Below are positions 27,988 through 36,745 of a DNA stretch of 36,745 nucleotides, one piece after another; within the stretch, counting starts at the first letter, position 1; every line of letters starts with the position of its first letter. The DNA is from Alteromonas sp. ALT199 (lineage in GTDB: Bacteria; Pseudomonadota; Gammaproteobacteria; Enterobacterales; Alteromonadaceae), in contig NZ_JAHHDX010000098.1 of assembly GCF_018619335.1 (NCBI RefSeq), positions 1-36,745 of the forward strand, given 5' to 3'. Below the pieces are notes generated by a model. That model was not told the DNA's origin. It searched no databases and saw only the letters and a program-made list of their open reading frames with translations. The translations under genes and the position numbers were made by a program.

Positions 27988-30384
27988 ATGTCTGTAGACA
28001 CTAATACATATGCGCTAAATATAGACGCGCTTTCACCTACCATAAATCGCCGTGCGATAAACGGTGCCTTAAAAGATGACGAAGCGCTGAATGCGACCTT
28101 CATTGGGCAAGAGCGCGCACGTGAAGCGCTAACATTTGGGCTAGGCATTAATACCAAAGGTTATAACCTTTATGTAATGGGTGAACCTGCTACGGGGCGC
28201 TTCACCCTAGTGAAGGATTATATTGAACGCCAAGTTGCCCAGCTTAGTGCGCCAGATGATTGTTGCTATATCAATAACTTCGACGAAGAGCGTGAGCCCG
28301 TTGCGCTAAAATTTCCTCCTGGTGGCGGAAAAGCATTCCACAAAGATATGGCTGCCCTTATTGACGATGTTCTAGATTCGCTGCCCATTGCATTTGACAA
28401 CCCAGGCTATCAGCGTCGCCGCACATCTATCTCCAGAGAGTTTGAGCAAAAGTACGATGCAGCAATCGATGCAGTAGAGCGTTACGCACAAGCTAATGAC
28501 GTTGCGCTATATGAAGAAAGCGGGTCAATCACGTTTTCGCCTATAGTTGATGGAAAACCAATAAGCGATACTGATTTTGCCTCGTTAACTGACGAACAAC
28601 GGGAAGGGTTCTATACCCTTATCGACGAACTAGAAAATAGATTGAGTGAAGGTTTATTGAGCTTGCCTACATGGAAGCGCGAAAATTCTGAGCGTCTTCG
28701 AGAGCTTGATAAAAAAACTGCAGAGCATGTGATTAAGCCGCTTATCAAACTTCTTGAGCACAAATACGCCTCTGAACTTGGAGTCATGAAGTACCTAAAG
28801 CAGCTTAAAACCGCTTTAGTTAACGCTACCTTAGTCATTCATAGCGAAGAGCAAAAAGAAGAGAAGAGCGACGACTTCGACAAAAAAGTATTTTTAGAAG
28901 AGCAATTTCTTCCTAATGTCCTGGTATCAAATAAGCTAGACGATGCGGCACCGGTTATTTACGAGCCAAACCCTACTTATCAAAACTTGTTCGGTAAAAT
29001 TGAGTACACCAACATTCACGGCAGCGTGTTTACTAACTATAGAATGATTCAGCCCGGAGCACTGCACCGCGCGAACGGTGGTTATTTGTTGCTAGATGTA
29101 GATCAACTCATTGAACAGCCTTTCGTGTGGGACACCCTAAAGCTTGCGATTAAGTCTCAACGCTTGCGTATGGACTTGCCGCAGCAAGACGTGGGGATGG
29201 TTAACAATATTACGCTAAACCCACAGCCAATCGATTTAAATGTGAAAATCGTTTTATTAGGTTCACGCGACTTGTACTACACGCTACAAGATTATGATGA
29301 TGAGTTTGACGAACTATTTAGAGTGTTAGTGGATTTTGACTTGGAAATTCCTGTCACCAGGCAAGCTCTTTTCGACTTTGTGGGCAAAGTACGTGCGCAT
29401 CTCAATCAGTTAGGGCTTAAAGGTATAACCGCTAATGCTATGTGCAGGCTAGTAGAATATTCGCTAAGAATGGCCGAGCACAAAGAAAAGCTTTCTGCGC
29501 ATTTTGCTGAAGTTATTGAACTGGTAAATGAAGCTTACTATTTTTGCCAGAAATCCAAAGCCGACACGCTAGAGCTTGATCATTTAAAGACAGCGTTAAG
29601 TGCTAAGAAGCGCCGCACCGGTCGCGTCAGCCAAACTCTTTTAAACGATATTAAAGAAGGTCACGTGCTTATTGCCACTGAAGGCAAGGCGGTGGGGAAA
29701 GTAAACGGCTTAACCGTACTGGATATCGGTGACACGGCATTTGGTACGCCTGCGCGCATTACGTCTACTGTATTTGCTGGCGCAAGTGGTGTGGTTGATA
29801 TCGAACGAGAAGTAGAGCTTGGACAGCCCATACACTCTAAAGGGGTAATGTTACTTAACGGTTATTTAGGTAATAAATACGCTCAGCATTTCCCGTTAAC
29901 ACTATCTGCAAACATTGCGTTAGAGCAGTCATACGGACATATAGACGGCGACAGTGCGTCTCTTGGTGAGTTGGTTGCGCTTATCTCTGCGCTGACAGAA
30001 ATCCCTTGCTTACAAACTTTGGCCATAACAGGTTCAATAAACCAGTACGGTGAAGTGCAAGCGGTTGGCGGCGTAAACGAGAAGATAGAAGGCTTTTTCG
30101 ACTTGTGTCAGCACCGCGGCCTTACCGGTACGCAGGGCGTGATTATTCCTAAATCTAATGCGATCAATTTAGTGTTAGACGCAACAGTTCTCGATGCAGT
30201 GAAAAAAGGGCTGTTTCACATTTATACTGTAGAAACGGTAGACGATGCGCTCACTATTTTGATGGAGCAAGAAGCGGGTAAAATCAGCAGTAAAGGGCGT
30301 TACCCTAAAAACTCTATTAACTACCATGCAGTGAATCGTTTATACAATATCGCGCTTATTGTGAATGGTGGTGATGGCGAATAG
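27988..30384 (+). CDS. Lon-like ATP-dependent protease family protein (AAA_32/Lon_C type)
   Basis: The 798-residue protein combines an N-terminal AAA-like region with a C-terminal Lon protease domain, as in E. coli YcbZ and related Lon-like proteases. The catalytic dyad is visible: Ser656 in DGDSASLGE and Lys699 in VNEKIEGFF, 43 residues apart as in true Lon. The phosphate-loop segment reads GEPATGRFT (residues 65-73), with Arg71 where Walker A has Lys. The Walker B-like segment GGYLLLDVDQLI lacks the usual DE pair. ATPase activity may therefore be weak or absent; I understand this is common in the family. It lacks the Lon N-terminal domain. The ATG follows a weak ribosome-binding site. It is probably transcribed alone. 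Confidence 0.9.
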   Translation: MSVDTNTYALNIDALSPTINRRAINGALKDDEALNATFIGQERAREALTFGLGINTKGYNLYVMGEPATGRFTLVKDYIERQVAQLSAPDDCCYINNFDEEREPVALKFPPGGGKAFHKDMAALIDDVLDSLPIAFDNPGYQRRRTSISREFEQKYDAAIDAVERYAQANDVALYEESGSITFSPIVDGKPISDTDFASLTDEQREGFYTLIDELENRLSEGLLSLPTWKRENSERLRELDKKTAEHVIKPLIKLLEHKYASELGVMKYLKQLKTALVNATLVIHSEEQKEEKSDDFDKKVFLEEQFLPNVLVSNKLDDAAPVIYEPNPTYQNLFGKIEYTNIHGSVFTNYRMIQPGALHRANGGYLLLDVDQLIEQPFVWDTLKLAIKSQRLRMDLPQQDVGMVNNITLNPQPIDLNVKIVLLGSRDLYYTLQDYDDEFDELFRVLVDFDLEIPVTRQALFDFVGKVRAHLNQLGLKGITANAMCRLVEYSLRMAEHKEKLSAHFAEVIELVNEAYYFCQKSKADTLELDHLKTALSAKKRRTGRVSQTLLNDIKEGHVLIATEGKAVGKVNGLTVLDIGDTAFGTPARITSTVFAGASGVVDIEREVELGQPIHSKGVMLLNGYLGNKYAQHFPLTLSANIALEQSYGHIDGDSASLGELVALISALTEIPCLQTLAITGSINQYGEVQAVGGVNEKIEGFFDLCQHRGLTGTQGVIIPKSNAINLVLDATVLDAVKKGLFHIYTVETVDDALTILMEQEAGKISSKGRYPKNSINYHAVNRLYNIALIVNGGDGE

Positions 30385-30446
30385 CTAAATGTCAGCAATG
30401 GTCAATGGTCAATGAACAGTGTCAACTGAGAATGGGTAATAGTGAC

Positions 30447-30470
30447 GGCTTATGGGTTTAGCCTTTTTTA
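30447..30470 (+). terminator. Weak terminator candidate after the Lon-like gene
   Basis: GGCT and AGCC enclose nine bases and are followed by six T. The stem is short, so termination would be weak. Confidence 0.4.
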
Positions 30471-30524
30471 CTGTAAGAACGCAACGCTTAAGCAATAGGT
30501 GTGAAGTAAAGGAATACAATAATA

Positions 30525-32462
30525 ATGAAAAGAAAGCGCGTTGTTACCATTGCCATCGTTTTGTTCGGCGTTGGGGTTATTTATTGGGGTAATCTTTTTC
30601 CTGACAGCGAAGAAAAAGCGCTTACTTCAAGCGCGGGAGAGAGCCCCCTCTTTATAGATATGGCAGGCGGCAATGTGGACCCAAGTGCCGCCTTCGATAC
30701 AAGCCACTACGCACGTTGCCGGCATTTACTCAGCCAACAAAATACGCACAATTTTAATTGGGCGCGGGACAACTACTCTAGTTGGAATTACTTCATTGAT
30801 GAAGGGGTGTACTCGCTTGATGATGTCACCTTAGCCGTTGAGTATTTTCTAAATCATAATTTTGCTGATGAATTTCGCATCGAGTACTTAAGAAATAACG
30901 CACCGACGAGTAAAAAGAATAGAGAGTTAAATAAGCGGTTTTGGGATATGGATCCTTCGCTGAAAGACTGGGGAGCATCTGTAAGAATAGCGATCCCAAA
31001 CCCTGCTATTGAGGGTTTTTCGAGTTTAACGCTTGCAGAAAAGAAACAAACACTCGCTGAACACAGCGTGAGCGTAGACGATGTTGCGTATATGCTATTA
31101 GACGAAACAGTTTCGGATGACAGTATTTTTATGCTGCTAGAAGCGCTCGACGATCCTTTTACTTACGTGTCTTACGACCGCTATGCCACCACATCACTGC
31201 TCGACTACGCCATTATGGCGCACCGAATAAATGTTGTTGAGACCCTGCTTAAGCAGGGTTATAAACCCACGCAAGACAACTATTTGGGCTCCAGTATGGA
31301 GTGGGCACTTAGTGCGTTAACTTATGGCTATTACAGTGGCAAACGTGAGCCGGCGGCTAACATTGTATTACTTCTTATGGATTATGGTGCGCCAGCGCGG
31401 TTTCAGTCGAAAACCGATGAACTGATTGAAGGGCATTTTCCCCGTCATTTTTACAAGTTTGACAATAGCGAAATTCAATCACTATTTGTGGATTACAATT
31501 TGGATGTAACTTCTATAATTCAAAGAGAAGCAATAAGCGTAAAAGAAACGCACCCTCTTATACAAACGCTAGAAACAGAGCGTTTAGCTAGCACTCAGGA
31601 ACGGTTAAACCTGCCTAAACTGCAGAGTATTAGCGCCGAATGCGAAGCGCGGGTGTCGGCATTAAATTCGCTCTGGCAGCCTCGCGACATACAACAAGTT
31701 ATTGATGAAGTGGCTTCTCGTTTTAAGGGTGATGAAAGTGCAATCATCCAAGCGCTAGCGGATAAAGACCCAAGCTTAGTGGACTATTATAAACGGCAAG
31801 AAATTACAAACAATAAGGGCGTGCCAACAGGTCAGGCCTTAATAGACAGTATAAACGGGGCCTACACGTTTTTTGACGATGGAAAAGCACAGCAGGGTAT
31901 CGACTTGATACTGTCTGTCCCAGTGCATGAGAGTCAGTACGAATTTATTATGCTTCGGCTACTAGCTTTCCAAACGGGATATTCTACAGTCATTCAAAGC
32001 CCATTCTGGGTAGGGCTTAGTGACTATAATAAATTATCTACCTGGCGACTTTTGAACAGTGACTTCATTGAAAATATGCTTGCCCTAGGTGTGTCCGTTT
32101 ACGACTTAGATACCTTTAATAAAAGCTTGGTTTATTATGCGGCGTTAAAAAAAGACAGTGATCTAATTAATTACCTTTTTGAAAATAATTTCCAATATAG
32201 CGGTGATAGCTTAGGTCAGGACCCGCTTCACATCGCATTAAACATTGGCAAAAATCAAGCTTCGTTATCTCACGTTGAAAGTACGGTAGACGCGCTTATG
32301 CAGTTTGAACCCGAAATCGACAGGTTCCACAAAAGTAGAATGCGTTTAATGCAACTCTATTACCCAGATAGTTATGAGAGGATAGCAACTCGTCATCCGT
32401 CGCTTCGTGTAGATGAAGACGAACTTGCCGAATTGCCGCCAACTTATCTTTATAACCCTTAA
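30525..32462 (+). CDS. Membrane-anchored protein with ankyrin-like repeats, unknown function
   Basis: I do not recognise this 645-residue protein as a named family. After a basic start (MKRKR) one hydrophobic helix (about residues 7-22) anchors it to the inner membrane, probably with the bulk in the periplasm. Ankyrin-like units are visible, such as TSLLDYAIMAHRINVVETLLKQGYKP (split here around residues 225-250) and SLVYYAALKKDSDLINYLFENNF with DPLHIALNIGKN (about 545-590). Much of the rest is helix-rich and acidic without clear repeats. The N-terminal part contains a cysteine in HYARCRHLL and aromatic-rich stretches. It lies 140 bases after the Lon-like gene, same strand. Confidence 0.75.
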   Translation: MKRKRVVTIAIVLFGVGVIYWGNLFPDSEEKALTSSAGESPLFIDMAGGNVDPSAAFDTSHYARCRHLLSQQNTHNFNWARDNYSSWNYFIDEGVYSLDDVTLAVEYFLNHNFADEFRIEYLRNNAPTSKKNRELNKRFWDMDPSLKDWGASVRIAIPNPAIEGFSSLTLAEKKQTLAEHSVSVDDVAYMLLDETVSDDSIFMLLEALDDPFTYVSYDRYATTSLLDYAIMAHRINVVETLLKQGYKPTQDNYLGSSMEWALSALTYGYYSGKREPAANIVLLLMDYGAPARFQSKTDELIEGHFPRHFYKFDNSEIQSLFVDYNLDVTSIIQREAISVKETHPLIQTLETERLASTQERLNLPKLQSISAECEARVSALNSLWQPRDIQQVIDEVASRFKGDESAIIQALADKDPSLVDYYKRQEITNNKGVPTGQALIDSINGAYTFFDDGKAQQGIDLILSVPVHESQYEFIMLRLLAFQTGYSTVIQSPFWVGLSDYNKLSTWRLLNSDFIENMLALGVSVYDLDTFNKSLVYYAALKKDSDLINYLFENNFQYSGDSLGQDPLHIALNIGKNQASLSHVESTVDALMQFEPEIDRFHKSRMRLMQLYYPDSYERIATRHPSLRVDEDELAELPPTYLYNP

Positions 32463-32520
32463 CAGCAGCATATTTGCAATTACTCAAAAGACTTTGTTTC
32501 ATTAATTTTTTACATTCATT

Positions 32521-32542
32521 AAAAAAGGGAGCTTTCGCTCCC
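32521..32542 (-). terminator. Terminator between the ankyrin-like gene and the dehydrogenase gene
   Basis: GGGAGC-TTTC-GCTCCC is a strong stem with six A on its left. On the minus strand it ends in six T, about 90 bases after the repaired dehydrogenase stop. On the plus strand it is followed by TATTCTTT, so it may also end the ankyrin-like gene. Confidence 0.82.
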
Positions 32543-32630
32543 TATTCTTTATCAAGCTGGCAGTACTGAGCTATCAGCGCTTACGACCTTGTGCAATCAG
32601 CTGCAGGCAACCTGCGCTAAGCAATCAGTT

Positions 32631-33406
32631 TTACTTAGGCGGCATGCGCAAGCCGCCATCAAGGCGAATGGTCTCACCATTTAAATAGCTGTTGTTTGCC
32701 ATATGAATGACTAATTTAGCAAACTCTTCAGGTAGCCCCAGGCGCTTAGGAAATTGTACTTGGCGGAAAGCGCGTGTTGCACTTTTTCAGGCATAGCAAG
32801 CAGCATAGGTGTACCCATCACGCCAGGCGCTATAGTGTTAACGCGGATGCCTAATGGCGCTAAATCTCGTGCCATAGGTAGGGTAAGCCCAATAATACCG
32901 CCTTTACTCGCGGCATAGGCGGTTTGGCCTATTTGACCTTCATAGCCCGCAACTGAAGCTGTATTGATGATAAGACCGCGCTCGCCTTCTTCGTTAATGG
33001 GTGATTGTTTTGCCATAGTTGCAGCGACGAGACGAGAGACGTTGAAACTGCCGACTAAGTTGATATCAATGGTTTTTTGAAAATCGCCAAGTGGGGCAGG
33101 GTTGCCTTCTTTATCTAAGAGGCGCTTTGCGGGAGCTATACCTGCGCAGTTGACCACCAAAGAAATGGCGCCAAACGTTTCGGTTGTCGCATCAATAGCA
33201 GCTTGAACAGAAGCCTCATCGCGTACATCAACTTTGGTGAATATTGTGTTGTTGCTGCCCAACTCTTCCACGCGTTGTGCGCCAAGCTCTTCATTTAAGT
33301 CGAAAAGGCTGACGTTAGCACCCGCATCGCGAAGTGCGATAGCAGTAGCGTGGCCAAGTCCAGAGCAACCGCCTGTGACAATCGCAGTAAGATTATTTAG
33401 CGTCAT
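32631..33406 (-). pseudogene. Short-chain dehydrogenase (3-hydroxyacyl-CoA dehydrogenase type 2-like), broken by a one-base frameshift
   Basis: The frame from the ATG at 33406 encodes an SDR with TGGCSGLG near the N-terminus, NCAG, and the catalytic YAASK. It is then read out of frame after HALSA and stops at 32711. The alternative frame from the same point continues the family: [16 protein letters not shown], then [20 protein letters not shown] and a TAA at 32631-32633. A missing base near 32762, where GG stands in place of GGG (minus strand: CC for CCC), explains both. The repaired protein would have 258 residues, the size of HSD10-like enzymes that oxidise branched-chain 3-hydroxyacyl-CoA. 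AAGGG is well placed before the ATG. Either a real recent mutation or a homopolymer sequencing error. Confidence 0.88.
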
Positions 33407-33478
33407 AGTTTTCCCTTAAATCCTAGTTATTCACTTTTATTAACGTGATGTTAACGGGAAGTAAGAGGAAAAACTATG

Positions 33479-33499
33479 GTGCCGAAAGGGATCGGCACC
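33479..33499 (-). terminator. Terminator of yhbY
   Basis: GGTGCCGA and TCGGCACC form an eight-base stem around five bases. It lies just after the yhbY stop on the minus strand; the T-run on that strand is short and interrupted. Confidence 0.65.
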
Positions 33500-33509
33500 T
33501 TTTATTCAG

Positions 33510-33803
33510 TTATTTTGGCAACTGAATTTTACAGTCTTCGCTCTGACGATAAATAATTAGCGTGTGACCAATTACCTGAAGCTTAACTGAGTTTGTTTCA
33601 CGTACAATAGCATCCATGATGAGCGCTTTTTCTTCGCGATCATCGGTAGGTACCTTAACTTTAATTAATTCATGGTGACTAAGTGCGTTGTCGATTTCGG
33701 CAACCACACCTTCTGTCAGGCCGTTCCCGCCTAGCTGCACAACTGGTTTTAACGGGTGTGCAAGACCTTTTAGGAATTGTTTCTGTTTATTTGAAAGTTT
33801 CAT
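33510..33803 (-). CDS. yhbY: Ribosome assembly RNA-binding protein YhbY
   Basis: YhbY is a small CRS1-YhbY (CRM) domain protein that associates with pre-50S particles. The 97 residues match E. coli in length. The start LSNKQKQFLKGLAHPLKPVVQLG leads into the RNA-binding GxxG-type loop GGNGLTEGVVAEID, followed by ALSHHELIKVKV and a C-terminal VKLQVIGHTLIIYRQS. It is divergent from rlmE-ftsH across 95 bases, the same arrangement as in E. coli. Confidence 0.96.
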   Translation of the reverse strand: MKLSNKQKQFLKGLAHPLKPVVQLGGNGLTEGVVAEIDNALSHHELIKVKVPTDDREEKALIMDAIVRETNSVKLQVIGHTLIIYRQSEDCKIQLPK

Positions 33804-33898
33804 CTAGTAATATTTCTTACAATTAATCTGTTAGTTTATGCTTGAAATAACGTATTCTAACGCCATCTTCTCTACAATCCTAATGACATTGTACTGGA

Positions 33899-34528
33899 AT
33901 GACAAAAAAGAAACACTCCGCCAGCAGTAAACGCTGGTTACAAGAACACGTCAACGACCATTATGTGCAAAAAGCAAATAAGGAAGGTTGGCGTTCGCGA
34001 GCTATCTATAAACTGGAAGAAATCCAAAAAAAAGATAAGCTTATTAAACCAGGAATGACACTTGTAGACCTTGGTGCTGCACCAGGGGGCTGGTCACAGC
34101 TAGCTGCGCAACTTGTTGGCGACAATGGTCAAGTAATCGCGTGCGATATTTTGCCCATGGACCCAATAGTAGGCGTAGACTTTTTACAAGGAGATTTCAG
34201 AGAGGACACTGTTCTCGACGCACTATTGAACAGAATCGGTGGGAACACCGTAGATATTGTGTTGTCTGATATGGCACCGAACCTTGCTGGCAATGCTTCG
34301 GTTGACCAATCTCGCTCTATGTACCTTTGTGAATTAGCGCTAGATATGTGTCACCAAGTTTTAAAGCCCGGTGGTTCTTTTGTCATAAAGGTGTTCCAGG
34401 GTGAGGGATTTGTTGAGTTCATGAACGCACTTAAACAATCTTTCACCACCATCAAGACGCGTAAGCCTGACTCGTCTAGATCACGTTCACGTGAGGTGTA
34501 TTTGGTGGCTTGTGGGTATAAAGTGTAG
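33899..34528 (+). CDS. rlmE: 23S rRNA (uridine2552-2'-O)-methyltransferase RlmE
   Basis: RlmE (FtsJ/RrmJ) methylates U2552 in the ribosomal A-loop late in 50S assembly and is heat-inducible in E. coli. The 209 residues show [30 protein letters not shown] with the first catalytic lysine, the SAM motif [26 protein letters not shown] with the catalytic aspartate, and [13 protein letters not shown] with the second lysine, then [16 protein letters not shown]. The ribosome-binding site is weak. ftsH begins about 100 bases later, same strand. Confidence 0.97.
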   Translation: MTKKKHSASSKRWLQEHVNDHYVQKANKEGWRSRAIYKLEEIQKKDKLIKPGMTLVDLGAAPGGWSQLAAQLVGDNGQVIACDILPMDPIVGVDFLQGDFREDTVLDALLNRIGGNTVDIVLSDMAPNLAGNASVDQSRSMYLCELALDMCHQVLKPGGSFVIKVFQGEGFVEFMNALKQSFTTIKTRKPDSSRSRSREVYLVACGYKV

Positions 34529-34629
34529 TACGCTTTGAGTTAAGCGGTTTTCGTTGCGAGTTGTAGCGTTTATTCATTAATCATTTTGGTGGATATACAA
34601 GCAACTCGGGTTTATAGAGGTTAGTAGCA

Positions 34630-36576
34630 TTGAGCGATATGGCAAAAAATTTAATCTTATGGTTAGTCATCGCCGTTGTTTTAATGTCGGTTTTTCAGAG
34701 CTTTTCACCGAGTGAATCGTCTCGTTCGCAAACTGACTACACAACGTTTTTGAGAGAAGCAGAACAGGGAAATATTCGTGAAGTTCGCATAAATAATAGT
34801 GGCGAAATTCGCGGTACAAAGCGTTCAGGCGAAACTTTCCAAACATTCGTACCTTACTTCGATGACAAGTTAGTATCTGACTTGGTTAAAAACGACGTAA
34901 GAGTTTACGGTGAACCACCGGAAGAGCAATCTCTTCTAACGTCAATTTTCATTTCATGGTTCCCCATGTTATTGCTTATTGGTGTATGGATATTCTTCAT
35001 GCGTCAAATGCAAGGTGGCGGTGGCCGTGGTGCTATGTCTTTCGGAAAGAGCAAAGCGCGCTTACTTGGTGAAGACCAAATTAAGACGACTTTTGCCGAC
35101 GTAGCGGGCTGTGACGAAGCTAAAGAAGACGTATCAGAATTAGTAGATTTCTTACGCGACCCATCTAAGTTCCAGAAACTTGGCGGTAAGATCCCTAAAG
35201 GCGTATTAATGGTAGGCCCTCCAGGTACTGGTAAAACCCTACTTGCGAAAGCGATAGCGGGTGAAGCAAAAGTACCATTCTTCACTATTTCAGGTTCTGA
35301 CTTCGTAGAAATGTTTGTAGGTGTAGGTGCATCACGCGTTCGCGACATGTTTGAACAAGCGAAGAAAGCAGCGCCTTGTATTATATTCATCGATGAAATC
35401 GATGCAGTAGGTCGTCAACGTGGCGCAGGTTTAGGTGGCGGTCACGACGAGCGCGAACAAACACTTAACCAAATGCTTGTTGAAATGGACGGCTTTGAAG
35501 GTCACGAAGGTATCATCGTTATTGCGGCGACTAACCGCCCTGACGTACTTGACCCTGCATTGCTTCGTCCTGGTCGTTTCGACCGTCAGGTAGTTGTTGG
35601 TCTTCCAGATATTCGCGGACGTGAGCAAATTCTTAAAGTTCATATTCGCAAAGTACCTGTTGCCGATAACGTAGAACCATCTGTTATTGCACGTGGTACA
35701 CCAGGCTTCTCAGGTGCTGACCTTGCAAACTTAGTAAACGAAGCTGCATTGTTCGCTGCTCGCGGAAACAAGCGTCTTGTTTCAATGGAAGAGTTTGAGA
35801 AAGCGAAAGACAAAATCATGATGGGCTCTGAGCGCAAATCTATGGTTATGTCTGAACCTGAAAAGGAAATGACGGCCTATCACGAAGCAGGCCACGCAAT
35901 TGTAGGCCGCTTGGTTCCAGAACACGACCCGGTTTACAAAGTGTCAATCATTCCACGTGGTCGCGCTTTGGGTGTGACTATGTACTTGCCTGAGCAAGAC
36001 CGTGTAAGTCACTCTAAACAGCACTTAGAAAGCATGATTTCTAGCTTGTTTGGTGGTCGTATTGCCGAAGCCGTAATTTACGGTGACGATAAAGTAACTA
36101 CGGGTGCGTCTAACGACATCGAACGAGCAACTGAGATTGCACGTAAGATGGTGACCCAATGGGGCTTGTCGAGCAAAATGGGCCCAATGCTTTATGCTGA
36201 AGACGAAGGCGAAGTATTCTTAGGTAAGTCTATGTCTAAGGCTACGAATATGTCTGATGACACAGCACGAGCTATCGATGCGGAAATTAAATCACTGATT
36301 GACCGCAACTACGACCGAGCTCAGAAGATCCTTGAAGACAACATCGATATCTTACATTCAATGAAAGACGCATTGATGAAGTACGAAACTATTGATGCTA
36401 AGCAAATTGATGATCTGATGAACCGCACTGACGTTCGTCCTCCAGCAGACTGGGATGACAGCAAGCCATCGGGTGGCGATAAGCCAAGTGGTGGTGCGCC
36501 AGTCCGTGAAGGCGAAATCAAAAACGACGGTGTAGATAAACCGTCAGTTGGCAAGCCGGGCGATATTCCAAGCTAA
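34630..36576 (+). CDS. ftsH: ATP-dependent zinc metalloprotease FtsH
   Basis: FtsH is the essential membrane AAA+ protease that degrades LpxC, sigma-32 and misassembled membrane proteins in E. coli. The order is: membrane helix 1 (about residues 5-24), a periplasmic domain, helix 2 (about 103-123), AAA domain with [17 protein letters not shown] and the second region of homology RPGRFDRQ, then the zinc protease motif HEAGH. The C-terminal tail is Gly/Pro/Lys-rich with repeats of KPSGG. I use the TTG at 34630, with AGAGG nine bases upstream; an ATG three codons later gives the E. coli-like MAKNLILW start. The gene ends in a strong terminator, so downstream folP (outside the window) would be separate. 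Confidence 0.98.
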   Translation: MSDMAKNLILWLVIAVVLMSVFQSFSPSESSRSQTDYTTFLREAEQGNIREVRINNSGEIRGTKRSGETFQTFVPYFDDKLVSDLVKNDVRVYGEPPEEQSLLTSIFISWFPMLLLIGVWIFFMRQMQGGGGRGAMSFGKSKARLLGEDQIKTTFADVAGCDEAKEDVSELVDFLRDPSKFQKLGGKIPKGVLMVGPPGTGKTLLAKAIAGEAKVPFFTISGSDFVEMFVGVGASRVRDMFEQAKKAAPCIIFIDEIDAVGRQRGAGLGGGHDEREQTLNQMLVEMDGFEGHEGIIVIAATNRPDVLDPALLRPGRFDRQVVVGLPDIRGREQILKVHIRKVPVADNVEPSVIARGTPGFSGADLANLVNEAALFAARGNKRLVSMEEFEKAKDKIMMGSERKSMVMSEPEKEMTAYHEAGHAIVGRLVPEHDPVYKVSIIPRGRALGVTMYLPEQDRVSHSKQHLESMISSLFGGRIAEAVIYGDDKVTTGASNDIERATEIARKMVTQWGLSSKMGPMLYAEDEGEVFLGKSMSKATNMSDDTARAIDAEIKSLIDRNYDRAQKILEDNIDILHSMKDALMKYETIDAKQIDDLMNRTDVRPPADWDDSKPSGGDKPSGGAPVREGEIKNDGVDKPSVGKPGDIPS

Positions 36577-36593
36577 GCTTGAGGACTAAATAG

Positions 36594-36620
36594 AAAACGC
36601 CAGTTTAACTGGCGTTTTTT
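36594..36620 (+). terminator. Rho-independent terminator of ftsH
   Basis: CGCCAGT and ACTGGCG form a seven-base stem around three bases, followed by six T. It begins 17 bases after the ftsH stop codon. The last 125 bases of the window hold no coding frame I can support and may include the upstream region of the next gene. Confidence 0.92.
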
Positions 36621-36745
36621 GTTAGAGCGCACCGATTTTTATTTACGTTTCTTATTGAATTGCATTGTGCAATGAAAAGACACGCTGAGGTAAGTCTAAT
36701 TACCATTGCTTCGGATAAAAATCAGTTTGCTTTATAGCGTAATTT

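Noticed and set aside
36421..36576. Repeats at the end of ftsH as a possible mobile-element scar
   Set aside because: The KPSGG-type repeats are in frame and the FtsH tail is naturally variable and low in complexity.

Overview
The window looks like chromosomal core DNA of a marine gammaproteobacterium, most likely Alteromonas or a close relative in the Alteromonadaceae. That placement rests on my recognition of protein sequences and on gene order, not on a search. Almost every gene is an ordinary housekeeping gene. Much of the order matches Escherichia coli: leuS-lptE-holA-nadD-rsfS-rlmH-mrdA-mrdB-rlpA, dacA-ybeD-lipB-lipA, clpS-clpA/infA/aat/trxB, and yhbY/rlmE-ftsH. I see no tRNA or rRNA, CRISPR array, transposase, integrase, phage gene or defence module.

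Layout. 1-5.7 kb: an N-degron module. clpS-clpA on the plus strand converges on infA, bpt and aat on the minus strand, followed by trxB. 5.7-10.3 kb: a long non-coding gap, then yfbV, sprT and sppA, an unknown 61-residue protein and a DoxX-family membrane protein. 10.4-13.1 kb: a YdjA-type nitroreductase, a DUF2797 protein and type I asparaginase. 13.2-15.1 kb: lipoate genes lipA-lipB-ybeD, read from ybeD. 15.2-26.7 kb: cell-envelope and macromolecule genes on the minus strand, transcribed leuS to rlpA with tight or overlapping junctions, then dacA behind its own 411-base leader. 27-32.5 kb: the least canonical part, with an exported SRPBCC-fold protein, a Lon-like protease without the classical Walker A lysine, and a membrane-anchored ankyrin-like protein of unknown role. 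32.6-36.7 kb: a short-chain dehydrogenase gene broken by a one-base frameshift, yhbY, rlmE and ftsH.

How the genes work together. Aat and Bpt add leucine (Aat also phenylalanine) to protein N-termini, ClpS recognises the tagged proteins and ClpA unfolds them for ClpP. FtsH, the Lon-like protease, SppA and SprT add further (predicted) proteolysis. PBP2 (mrdA), RodA, RlpA and DacA shape and trim peptidoglycan. YbeD, LipB and LipA cluster around protein lipoylation. RlmE, RlmH, RsfS, YhbY, InfA and LeuS serve ribosomes and translation.

I did not find a convincing undescribed system. The observations most worth checking are the frameshifted dehydrogenase, the sprT gene with no normal start codon, the unknown ankyrin-like protein beside the Lon-like protease, and several strong inverted repeats in gaps. 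Those repeats are upstream of yfbV, dacA, leuS and the nitroreductase gene, and across the sppA stop codon.
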